Notes under the pieces: generated by a model
What the model saw: only the letters and a program-made list of their open reading frames with translations
Databases searched by the model: none
Told to the model about the DNA's origin: nothing
Translations under genes and position numbers: made by a program
From: Akebia trifoliata
Taxonomy: Eukaryota > Streptophyta > Magnoliopsida > Ranunculales > Lardizabalaceae
Reading direction: 5' to 3'
NCBI GenBank assembly: GCA_017979445.1
Contig: CM030706.1
Coordinates: 13,874,967-13,938,966, forward strand
Length of the DNA: 64,000 bases
Shown: one piece after another, positions 36,469-46,648 of the stretch
Position numbering within the stretch: position 1 is the first letter of the stretch
Layout: each line of letters starts with the position of its first letter

Positions 36469-38209
36469 TGTAGACACCCCATTTTTGCATCCGCCTAATT
36501 AATCAACTCGTCAACCCGATCGCAATGATTCCCAATGATGGATGTGTATTCCATTGCTTTATTTTGTTACCAGATGTGTTTCAGAAATCCGGATGAGGTA
36601 TCTCGAATTAACAAAACCTTAGAAACCACGCTACGCTAAGAAAATACGACCCCAGAAACATAGAAATCATCATCTTGTAGAACAAAAAGAAGCTTCACGA
36701 TAAAAATCACTAAAAATGATTAAATTACCAAAATACCCCTAACCTCAAAACGACCCTAGAGCCTACGTTACGATTAGGAAAACTCTCTCGAACACATAAA
36801 ATAATAAATCGGAACCAAATAGATCATTTCACCAATTTTAACAGAATTTGACAAAATTACGAAAATGCCCCTCATAAAGTTCACAATCATTTCACATAAA
36901 AATTTTCATAAAGGATACAAACCAACATTTTCATTGAATTCCTTATGAAAAACCGATTCTAAAACATCCTAGAACATTAAAAACCGACTTAAAACGTGAA
37001 AAGTCCTCTCCGGGGGCAAAACGATAATTTCACAATTTTCATAATTAAAAAATTCGAAATTAATAAACAAAACATTAAATAATTAAAGTGAAACATTAAT
37101 GAAATTAATTTAAAATTTTGAACCTAAAAAATCGATCAATCGGGCTCTCAGGCAAAATTGTTGAGGGTTCGTGAGATATTTCTTTAAGGACCCCTCCATT
37201 TGGGGGTCCAAAGAATTAAAGAAATAATGGAGGGGGTTCTCCAAAAACCAAAAGTAAATCAAGCAAGACTAAGGTCAATGTATTAAAGTCAATCAAGTGA
37301 GACTGAAGTCAAAATTAAAGTCAATTAAGCAAGACTAAAGTCAAGATATTAAAAGTCAATCAATTAAGACTAAAGTCAAAACATTAAAAGTCAATCAAAT
37401 AAGACCAAAAGTCATAATAGAATTATAATTGATTAATAACTCTATCTAATAGAGTTCTAACTTAAAAACAATTCTACCTAAAACAATTCTAATTAAAACA
37501 CAATTCTACCTAAGACAAGTCAAACTAAAACACAACTCTAATTAAAAGATCTCTAATTAAACACTAACTCTATCCAAATCAACCCCTAAAAACATCTATA
37601 AATAGAGGTGCTCACACCCTATTTTCGTATCAAATCATAAACCCTAAGAGAAGTAGGTCTAGAAGCTCCCCTAGCCCCCCCATAAACCCTAGTTTTGGAG
37701 CCCCAACTCCTTAATTAACATCCCTCCTTCAATTTTAATCTAGAAAACACCCAAAAGCCTTCTAAAAACACCCCCAAATCCGCAACGAACTTGAAGAGTT
37801 CAGATTCAAAAACAAGGAGATACCTCGGTTTAGGAGATCCGAAATCAAATCCGGAGACAGAACGAAGCAAGGGAGCACGGTACAAGGAGCTCTTTTTGTC
37901 AGATCTGAGGGAACAAAGTCCTTGTTATCGGAAAGGTAAATTTTTATTTTTATTTATTTTTATCTAGGTTTTAGCAATGTAATTTACTTGGGAATTTAGT
38001 AGAGACCGGCTTTGGCCGGGCGGGGTTGGTGCCTAACACCTTCCAATCCCGTAACATGATCCCCGAACTCAGTTTTTTTTGGTTTTAGATTAGTTTTTAT
38101 CCGTTTAGAGTCATTGATCGGTTCCTAGACCGTAATAACTAGGTGGCGACTCCCAAACCTCAAGGGTCAAAAGCGGATCCGCGCACCCCGCGGATCGAGG
38201 GCGCTTTCA
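36469..38209 (+). repeat. 5' LTR of Tat copy B (1741 bp)
   Basis: It is nearly identical to 46649-48379. In the first 550 bp I count about ten substitutions and a similar number of 1-2-bp indels; the rest has few differences. It includes five to six degenerate copies of a roughly 30-bp AGTCAATCAAG-AAGACTAAA unit at about 37255-37420. Confidence 0.92.
37597..37608 (+). promoter_or_regulatory. TATA box of the copy B LTR
   Basis: TATAAATAGAGG at 37597-37608 is a textbook plant TATA box, followed by CTCACACCC, a plausible initiation region. The same string is at 47769-47780 in the 3' LTR, where it could drive transcription rightward into the captured VPS13 segment. Confidence 0.65.
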
Positions 38210-38210
38210 G

Positions 38211-38228
38211 TGGCGACTCCGCTGGGGA
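38211..38228 (+). other. Primer-binding site of Tat copy B (tRNA-Arg type)
   Basis: TGGCGACTCCGCTGGGGA starts one base after the LTR. TGG pairs with the CCA end of a tRNA, and the rest is close to the complement of a plant tRNA-Arg 3' end as I remember it, with about one mismatch. The tRNA assignment is from memory. Confidence 0.7.
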
Positions 38229-41200
38229 CCTTGAGGATCAGACTTGAAAAGCCCCAAGTATGGGAGTATTACTAAAATTACCTAGAATGTTTTAGTTATT
38301 TTGTTCGTTTATTTGTTTATTTGTTAGCTTATTTGTATCTTTGATTTTTTTTTATTTCGATTATTGAGTATGCGTTTGGACTTCGAATGTTTGATATTTG
38401 GGCATATTATTATCTTTGTGGTTCAATTGAGGGTTGTTTAAGGTGACCCTAAATAATGCAAAATTTTGAAAGTTGGTGTTATTAAGAATGGATTAATGAT
38501 TATTAGAATTAGGAGATCTTCGTTTTTTTATTTTTTAATACGTTGATCTATTCTTGGGTGTTTTTTTGAAAGGGAGAACGACTTTTGATTTAATTTTATT
38601 TGTAGGTGTGTGGTCGATCTTTTGGTCGATAGTTTTTTAATTTTAATTTTAATGTTTTATTTTTTATGATCGATTTGTGTTGATGAGGGTGCTGTCCGTT
38701 GACAGCAAGAGAGAAACAAATAGTAAAAAAAAATTTTAAGTTTCTGTCAACAGTGCTGGTGCGCGTGGTGTGCCACAAGTAAATTGCTGTTTTTTCGTTT
38801 ACACCCGTGATGGTGTGTTTGGTGTGCCAAAAATAAAAACCTTTATTTAAAGTCCACACATCGTCTTCTTCGTTAATCATTCTCTTCCCAACCTCATCGG
38901 CTTCAACAGACGAATCTGTTTGAGCTGTTCAGTTTAAGACCATGGAAAATCGTTGTTTTCTTCTAATAGAAAATCACAAAACTCTGATTCGACAGCCCCC
39001 TTGAAGTTTATTTGATCAAGAATAAGTTAACCACTCTTCATTCGGCTGTCAAAAACGATGAGGAACCACTGGTTCATATCTGAATCCCATCGGTTGAGCC
39101 TCTCCATTCTCTTATTCCAATCAGTTTAGGAACATTATATCCGATCGATATCTTCTGAGGTAGAAGCACACAGTCCCGAATCGTCAGCCCATGTTGAAAC
39201 CCAATCGTTTCTTCTTGCCAAAAAATCAGTCTCTTGCATCTATCGAAGAAGATTTTAGAGGTGGTGGTTCAGATCAGAAAAAGAAGACCTTTGATTCAAA
39301 TATGAGTCTCGTTTGAAATCGTTTTTTTTTAAATTCTGTTAGTTCTTTCGAAATCTGCTGAATCTTCGACTGAAAATTATTGTTTTTAGTCGGTTTGAAA
39401 CCTGGTTTTTAATAGAAGTAAGGCTGATTTCCTTTTATTCGAGAATTGAAGAGAAGAAAAGATGTGAAGACCGATCAAATGGAGAGAGCAATCCGAGATT
39501 TGTTTGATCAGAATTTTCCGATTCATCGAGCTAATACAGATTTTGTTTTCCAATTCAAAGCAGGTCGATGGCTGGTTCGATTATTGGATTTTATTTACTA
39601 ATTTTTTTTTTTAAATGTCTTTTTTTAAGGGAGAAACGTTGGAAACTTTAATTGGGTCAACCTCAATCTGGACATTCTGATATAAGGAGTTGGGTTCGAA
39701 ATGGAGATGGCGATAATGTTTCGTTGCAAAAATTCCAATCATTATTTTTATTTTTTATTCCATTGGCCGAACCCTCAAAAGATCTGTCATGTTTCGGAAC
39801 CATAACACAGTAGGTGTTAATCCGACTTGGGTGTATTACTTGAATGAGGATAAGATGGAATTCAACATCATTGGTTGAGTTATTAAAAATTTCGGGATAA
39901 AAATCAGTGAATTTGAACGTGGGTTGATAATGGAGTGGGTTTTAATGTGATATTTTCTAACCAATGAACATCTTTGCTCGATTGATTTTTTTTTATTTTG
40001 AATTTTTATTGTCACACTCATTTTTACCCATCGCACATCACTTTAAAAGTATCCGCCGATGCTACTTTCAATCGTCAACGTGACAATAGAATTTCTCTTT
40101 TATTGAGTAATGTTTCAATTTTTTTTTAAATAGTATTAATTTAAAAAAAAAAAAATTCTTTTCCAAAAAAAAAAAAAATTCAAAATACCAATATGAAAAG
40201 ATACCCATAATTCCTGACTACCATACTATCATTAATCCATCATTCATGGAGACTTCGATTCATTTTTTTTGGGTCACCCAAAATAACCCTCAATTAAAAT
40301 ACATAAGGAAATAATGCTTGTTTCTAACATTGATATGCTTAATGTGCCTATGTGATTGGAATGGTATTGATCTTGATTGAATATTCACCTGATTTAGATG
40401 ATTTTTTCTTAATATTCATGTAATCTGATGTGCGATTGGATTGATTGGGCCATGGGCCCATTTGTTTGAAAAAGGCCCCGGGCACACCCCACCCTGTTTT
40501 GCACACACCACATGCACGTTTACCGCTTTACTCACTTACACGTCCCATTTAGCCAACGTGGCACTAGTGCGTGGCCCGATCTCTTCGGAGATGCGATGTC
40601 ATTCATGAAACCCACAACTCCAGTCACGTACCTTAAGGTATATCAAACTGGGGGCATCAATACCATATGATCAGGTGATTCTGAGAAGTATGTTGATGCA
40701 CCCAGGCTGGAGTGACCTGAGCCTTTGACCTATTGTAACCACACAGTCACGTGTCCCGATTGCCAACGTAGTACTAGTACGTGGTCGGTCCCCTCGTGGG
40801 ATGCCAAACCATTTATGAAAGCTACAACTCTTTACTCGTACCCGTAGGTATAAAAGGTAATCTAAGTATATCAATTGCACTTCTTGGTCAAAACCGGTGC
40901 CTAAGCAAGATCTTGCCCCACTGTACCCTACTGTACGAGGGGGATAGACTACGTCTATTCTAGACGAGAGGTATTTAAGTGGGCCCTTGCTCAGCATTGT
41001 GCGCCACCTCTCAACTGGAGATCAAACTGGCTATTTTTGGCTTCAGAGAAGTGAATTGAGGTTTTAGATTATCACCTGCACGGTATATCAAACCAAGTCA
41101 CCACGTATCGAAAGGTATATAGGTGTGCTTGGGCAAGGGTGGCTAGATGAAAATGCATTGCACGTAGTAAGCTTAGAGTCTAGAAACCTTCCCAGTAGGT

Positions 41201-42064
41201 CACGACTCGAACTTATCGTGGGTGTTCCCGGGTTGTTTATTGAATGGAGTCCGTTGATTGATGAATGTATGTAAGTGATGTGAATGATGGGATCCGAGTG
41301 CATAATTGATCTCAAGGATAAAAATGTTGCTTTTGAAAAGTAAAATGGGTGCACTGATCCAATAAAAAAATCCATTCTTTTACAATAATGACCCAGTCCA
41401 TCCCGATCCAACAATCATGATGGACCAGGCCATTTAAATCAAATTGGAAATCGAATTTTCAAAGAAGAAAAAGAAAGTATTTTCTAGGAAAAAATGTTTT
41501 CCAAAAGAAGTGTTTTCCAGAAAAGTGTTATTCTCTAGAAAAAATATTTTCTAAGAAAAAAATGTTTTCTAGAAAATGTTTTCCATAAGAACAAGATTTT
41601 CCAAGAGAAAATGTTTTCCAAATAAAAACTATTTTTCAAAGAAAAAATATTTTCCAGAAGAAAATATTTTCCAAAAGAAAATATTTTCCAAAAGAAAAGA
41701 AAATGAAGGAAAAATGATTTACAAAAGATATATATTTGCATGAAAAATTATTGAAATATGTTTGAAGTTGTTATTCAATGAAAACATTATTTGTCAATAT
41801 TTTTCAAGAGTACAGTAAAATTATTTTTCTTCTGAATAATCATTAAATGGATGAACTTTTTAATGGATTGGTGCACAAAATTCAATAAAATCTCAGGGTT
41901 CATTTAAAATGTTATCAAGGGGGTGACATTGAAATTGGTTAAATTCATCTTCAAAGAGATTTAAGGGTTATCATTGTATCTAAGCTCAATCGTCCATCGT
42001 CTAGGTAGGGTTGTAAATCCGATCAGTTAGAGTAAACGTCAATATCAAGTCAATAGTCAGAAAT
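38229..42064 (+). other. Untranslated leader of Tat copy B
   Basis: This 3.8-kb leader is non-coding. Part of it (40440-41235) matches copy A's leader. A GAAAAN-TTTTCC array (41440-41735) lies in the segment that differs between copies. Between 38229 and 40300 I see AT-rich sequence and short homopolymers but no gene. Confidence 0.65.
41440..41735. repeat. Short-period GAAAA/TTTTCC array in the copy B leader
   Basis: About fifteen to twenty loose repeats of a 14-17-bp unit (for example AAGAAAATATTTTCCAA) occur in a row. Each unit is nearly palindromic (GAAAA...TTTTC). Copy A lacks the array at the corresponding site (1341-1850). Confidence 0.7.
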
Positions 42065-42690
42065 GACCTCCGAATTTCTCAACATCGCCCAGTTGTTCCT
42101 TAAAGATCATAGTGCTTCAATCCTACCGGTTGTAAGTAATGTCTCAGTTCTCATCAAGCCCGTTTTGGGTAGTCTTGAGTTTTCATGGGTCATTTGGGTT
42201 AGCTCGAGTCCTTTTTTTCTAGCAAGGTCATGTCTTCCTTAGATTGAGCCTACTCTTTCCTATTGAGTCAAGTTAGTTCGTCGAGTCTATAGAGGTGTCT
42301 ATCGCCCCTTCTGAATTGATTGTACAAAAGAAATTTTTGAATATCTCGAGCGCATTAACGAATTAACTAATAATCTAGCTTCAAAGACAAGAAGATAAGA
42401 GTCGGACTCAAGAAAGCAAAGGTCATTGACCTCGGAACAGAAATAAATTCCTAAAGAGATTCAAATAGAAACCATCTTATCTTAAGAGGAACACAAGGGG
42501 ATAATGAATTTTCTCAGAAATTTCAAAAGACTTATTCGTGTGATCATATGAGGGTATGTTAGGTACAAGCTTGAGTGTTGCTCAACATGGACTAGATACT
42601 CGTCTATATCAATGGAATTAAAGAAGATGTTATAAAATGTATCAGTGCTATCCTCACTACATCTTAAGTTGCAAATCATATATTATCAGT
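42065..42690 (+). pseudogene. gag and pol remnants of Tat copy B, mostly deleted
   Basis: The ATG at 42065 corresponds to the gag start of copy A (MTSEFLNIAQLF against MASESELAEIRK) but the frame ends within about 40 codons. The text that follows (42150-42660) matches copy A at about 3465-3970, so gag is almost wholly deleted and the sequence jumps to a degenerate inter-domain region. Nothing here could be translated into a gag protein. Confidence 0.6.
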
Positions 42691-43376
42691 CGATATGGGG
42701 ATACCTTTTAATTGATATCTGATAATGGGTCGTACTTCAAAACATAAATCACTACTCTGGGTTTAAAGTTAAAGATCCGGAATCACAAATCATCCCCCTA
42801 CCGTCATCAAATCAATGGAACGGTTGAAGAAGTTAATAAGAGTCTCAAGACTATCCTTAGAAAAATGTGTCAATCACATCGAGATTGGTCAGAAAAACTA
42901 CCATTTGCGCTATGAACATATCGAACCTCAATTCGATCCTCCACTGGAGCTACTCCCTACTCCTTAGTGTATGGCATGGAAGCAGTCTTGCCAGTTGAAA
43001 TGGAGATTCCGTCTCTCAGGGTTCTGTTAGAAAGTCAGTTGTCAGAAGCAGACTGGATTCGCCAACGGTATGAAGAGTTGAATTTGATCGAGAAAAAATG
43101 ACTGAGAGCGTTGTATCACGTACAAGCTTATCAAAGAAGAGTCGCCCGTGCGTTTGACAAGAAAATCAAGCCCGTCATTTACAAGTCGGGAATTTAGTAC
43201 TCAAAGAGAACAGGGCACCTATTTTTGATCCCAGGGGAAAGTTCAAACCAAATTGGGGAGGTCCGTTCATCGTCAAAGAAATATTACCAGGAAAAGCTGT
43301 CAGACTTCAAAATTATGATGGAATCGAGTTACCAGAACCAACCAACCTTGACCAAATCAAACGGTACTACATTTAA
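42691..43376 (+). pseudogene. Integrase C-terminal half of Tat copy B
   Basis: One frame reads ISDNGSYFKT, then [55 protein letters not shown] and a C-terminal block with ARAFDKKIKP, FDPRGKFKPNWGGPFIVKE and PTNLDQIKRYY before a TAA at 43374. This is the end of the catalytic core and the DNA-binding tail of Tat integrases. Stops near 42913 and 43100 plus an indel near 43195 break it. The N-terminal zinc finger and first catalytic residues are missing. Confidence 0.85.
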
Positions 43377-43889
43377 GGAGGCCATCTTTGGCCGAATCAA
43401 TTTCCTTGCTACCCAGTTTTTTATCTCATTTCTCAGCCCTTTGCAGCCTTTTCAAAAAAAAAAAAAATTATGCCTTTTTCTTTCTCAGCCCGATCACCTA
43501 ACCTAGGGGAGGGAAAATTTGAACTACGTTTTGGTCTGATCCCAAAATGTTGGGGTACGTAGGCAACCTGAGAAATTACTTCAGGCCCGACCACATCAAT
43601 AAAAAAAAATCTATTTCCCCACACAATAAGAAATGAAAAAAATTCAAAAGAAAAAAAAATTCAAAATGGGGAAGAAAATTTAAAGAAAAAGAAATAATTT
43701 AAAAGGAAATGCCACACAAGGGGCATTTGGTTTTTGAGCCTCAAAATTCCTTTCTTTTTACCCAGTCCCAAGCCTACCTATAAAAGTCCTCCTAAGTACC
43801 GTGTGAAAAGTCAAGGAGGGTGGCAAAGCATGATCAAACAGCAACTCCAGAAGTTCAGAAGAGAACAAAAAGATAATAAAAAATGATAA

Positions 43890-44112
43890 AGCCTGCTAAG
43901 TTGAAAACCCGAAAAGGATGACTTAGGCAAAAATTAAGGCAAGCTCGCAAGGTTGAAAATCTGAAAGGACAACTTTGACAACAATTAGAGCAAAAAAAAA
44001 AAAAAAAAGCTCGCTAGATTGAAAACCTGAAAAGGCGATCTAGACAAAAGTTAGAGTAAGCTCGCTAGATCGAAAACCTGAAAAGGCGATCTAGGCAAAA
44101 GTTAGAGCAACA
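43890..44112 (+). repeat. Four-copy 53-bp tandem repeat in the 3' region of copy B
   Basis: Units near 43890, 43941, 44008 and 44058 share GCTNGCTAGATTGAAAACC and GAAAAGGCGATCTAG. Units 3 and 4 are nearly identical, and an A-run separates units 2 and 3. Copy A has a single unit at about 5070-5105, so this array expanded in copy B's lineage. Confidence 0.75.
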
Positions 44113-44849
44113 AAGAAAAACAGAAGAAAGATCCCAAGCTGAGAGCGGTCCGAGCTGAAACATTAGAAGTCCGAATAACCAAGTTCAATACTTAGCTTAA
44201 GCCAGGCATAGACTCAGAAGCCACAAGTATCTTGTCTATGATCGATCTGAAAATGTTTACTTCCCCAAGTGAACCAAGGGGGATAAGGGTGAATTCTATG
44301 ATGAAACTCGAAAGGAAATAATTTTGTACTCTTGAGCCTGACTCAAAACCTTCAATAAAATTAATCAAAATTAAAAGTTGAGTCTTTATTGCGCTTGTGG
44401 TAATCAATTATTTCAAACCTTCATACAAGGGGCATTTTCTTTCTTTTTTAATGTAACTTTCCCCCCTTATACTAGGGGCATTTTTTTATGTGTTCAAGGC
44501 CATGGTCATTGTTAAACTAGAGGCATTTTGCTTTTGAGCAGTGAGATAATGAGAACCCCAAATTTAAGGTAACCCTTTTGATAACAGTTTTTCAAAAAAC
44601 TCTTGAGGTTCGAAAGAAATAAAAATTCAGGTTTTAAAACTTTTTGATAAATCCTTGAGGTTCAAACAAAAGCATTTCGGATCTCACATAGGAGATATAA
44701 CATTCTTTCAGTCTCTAGATTCTTTTCCAGATTCAATCATTCTTGGAATCATCATTTCTCTTCCAGATTCATTATCTTCCAGATTTATTCGTTCTCCGGT
44801 TTGTTCTAATCAGTTTTCTCCAAAATTCATTCATTCCTCTACCAGTTTT

Positions 44850-45705
44850 GCTCAGTTGCCGCCAAGGGTTATCTTGGATTTTGCTCAGTTGCCGCCAAGG
44901 GTTATCTTGGATTTTGCTCAGATTCCGCCAAGGGTTATCTTGGATTTTGCTCAGTCTCCGCCAAGGGTTATCTTGGATTTTGCTCAGTTGCCGCCAAGGG
45001 TTAACTTGGATTTTGCTCAGTTTCCGCCAAGGGTTATCTTGGATTTTGCTCAGTCTCCGCCAAGGGTTATCTTGGATTTTGCTCAGTTGCCGCCAAGGGT
45101 TATCTTGGATTTGCTCAGTTTCCGCCAAGGGTTATCTTGGATTTTGCTCAGTCTCCGCCAAGGGTTATCTTGGATTTTGCTCAGTTGCCGCCAAGGGTTA
45201 TCTTGGATTTTGCTCAGTTGCCGCCAAGGGTTATCTTGGATTTTGCTCAGTCTCCGCCAAGGGTTATCTTGGATTTTGCTCAGTTGCCGCCAAGGGTTAA
45301 CTTGGATTTTGCTCAGTTTCCGCCAAGGGTTATCTTGGATTTTACTCAGTCTACGCCAAGGGTTATCTTGGATTTGCTCAGTTGCCGCCAAGGGTTATCT
45401 TGGATTTTGCTCAGATTCCGCCAAGGGTTATCTTGGATTTTGCTCAGTTGCCGCCAAGGGTTATCTTGGATTTTGCTCAGTCTCCGCCAAGGGTTATCTT
45501 GGATTTTGCTCAGTTGCCGCCAAGGGTTAACTTGGATTTTGCTCAGTTTCCGCCAAGGGTTATCTTGGATTTTGCTCAGTCTCCGCCAAGGGTTATCTTG
45601 GATTTTGCTCAGTTGCCGCCAAGGGTTATCTTGGATTTTGCTCAGTCTCCGCCAAGGGTTATCTTGGATTTTGCTCAGTTTCCGCCAAGGGTTATCTTGG
45701 ATTTT
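44850..45705 (+). repeat. 33-bp minisatellite, 26 units, hairpin-forming (CCAAG/CTTGG)
   Basis: Each unit starts GCTCAG, then three variable bases, then CCGCCAAGGGTTATCTTGGA. There are 24 units of 33 bp and two of 32 bp (ending 45114 and 45375). CCAAG and CTTGG can pair across a six-base loop in all 26 units. Four variants at the three variable bases (TTG, ATT, TCT, TTT), plus one with TTAAC in the loop, form higher-order blocks. It lies in the 3' untranslated region of the retroelement. Because 33 is a multiple of three, all frames stay open, giving meaningless long open frames. Confidence 0.95.
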
Positions 45706-46267
45706 GCTCAGTTATCGCCGAGGGTTTTCTCGGAACTATGCTCAGATCGCCGAGGGTTTTCTCGGAACTATGCTCAGGTACCGCCGAGGGTTTTCTCGGA
45801 ACTATGCTCAAGATGCCGCCGAGGGTTTTCTCGGAATTATGATCAGATACCGCCGAGGGTTTTCTCGGAATTATGCTCAGATACCGCCGAGGGTTTTCTC
45901 GGAACTATGCTCAGATACTGCGAGGGTTTTCTCGGAACTATGCTCAGATACTGCGAGGGTTTTCTCGGAACTATGCTCAGATGCCGCCGATTATGCTTGA
46001 TACGCCGAGGGGTTTTCTCGGAAACTATGCTCAGATGCCGCCGAGGGTTTTCTCGGAACATGCTCATATACCGCCGAGGTTTTTCTCGGAACTATGCTCA
46101 GATGCCGCCGAGGGTTTTCTCGGAACTATGCTCAGATGCCGCCGAGGGTTTTCTCGGAACCATGCTAGTTACCGCCGAGGGTTTTCTCGGAACTATGCTC
46201 AGATACCGCCGCCGAGGGTTTTCTCGGAACTATGCTCAGATGCCGTCGAGGGTTTTCTCGGAATTAT
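45706..46267 (+). repeat. 34-bp minisatellite, 17 units, hairpin-forming (CCGAG/CTCGG)
   Basis: The unit is GCTCAG, then ATACCGCCGAGGGTTTTCTC, then GGAACTAT, with unit lengths from 20 to 37 bp. It follows the 33-bp array directly and shares its GCTCAG start and overall plan. Sixteen of the 17 units keep a CCGAG/CTCGG stem or a 4-bp core of it; the exception is a truncated unit near 45978-45997. Confidence 0.93.
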
Positions 46268-46372
46268 GCTCAGTTTATGCTCAAATTATATTCAAATTAT
46301 GCTCAGTTTATATTCAAATTATGCTCAGTTTATACTCAAATTATGCTAAAATTATACTCAGATTTTACTCAG
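46268..46372 (+). repeat. AT-rich 11/22-bp repeat ending the array
   Basis: Alternating GCTCAGTTTAT and ATTCAAATTAT elements (11 bp each) follow the 34-bp units, keeping the GCTCAG anchor but losing the GC stem. There are about four 22-bp units, then decay into unique sequence before the polypurine tract. Confidence 0.8.
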
Positions 46373-46648
46373 TTTCACACAGTGCACACACTTGCACATT
46401 TGTTCTTTTAGTCAGGGAAAATTCTAAAATTCAAGGATCTGACACCGTCAGTGAGAGTTTGCGCTCAAGGACCTGACAATCTTTTAATTCGGGGAGAGCT
46501 TTACCCTCAAGGATCCGAACACCTTGACGAATTGCTAAATCAGGCTGCAAAATGAACTGTCACTAGCTTTGGCATTCAAATATCGCACTATCTACCAAAA
46601 TAGATTTGCTATCTAGTTTGCTTCAACCCTTTGCCAAAGAGGGGCATC

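Noticed and set aside
44850..46267. CRISPR-like array
   Set aside because: Units are contiguous without spacers and lie inside a plant retrotransposon.
44655..46476. Open frames of 185-364 codons, on both strands, over the tandem array
   Set aside because: The 33-bp period is a multiple of three, so any frame free of stops in one unit stays open. Codons are only a translation of the repeat, and several frames are open at once.
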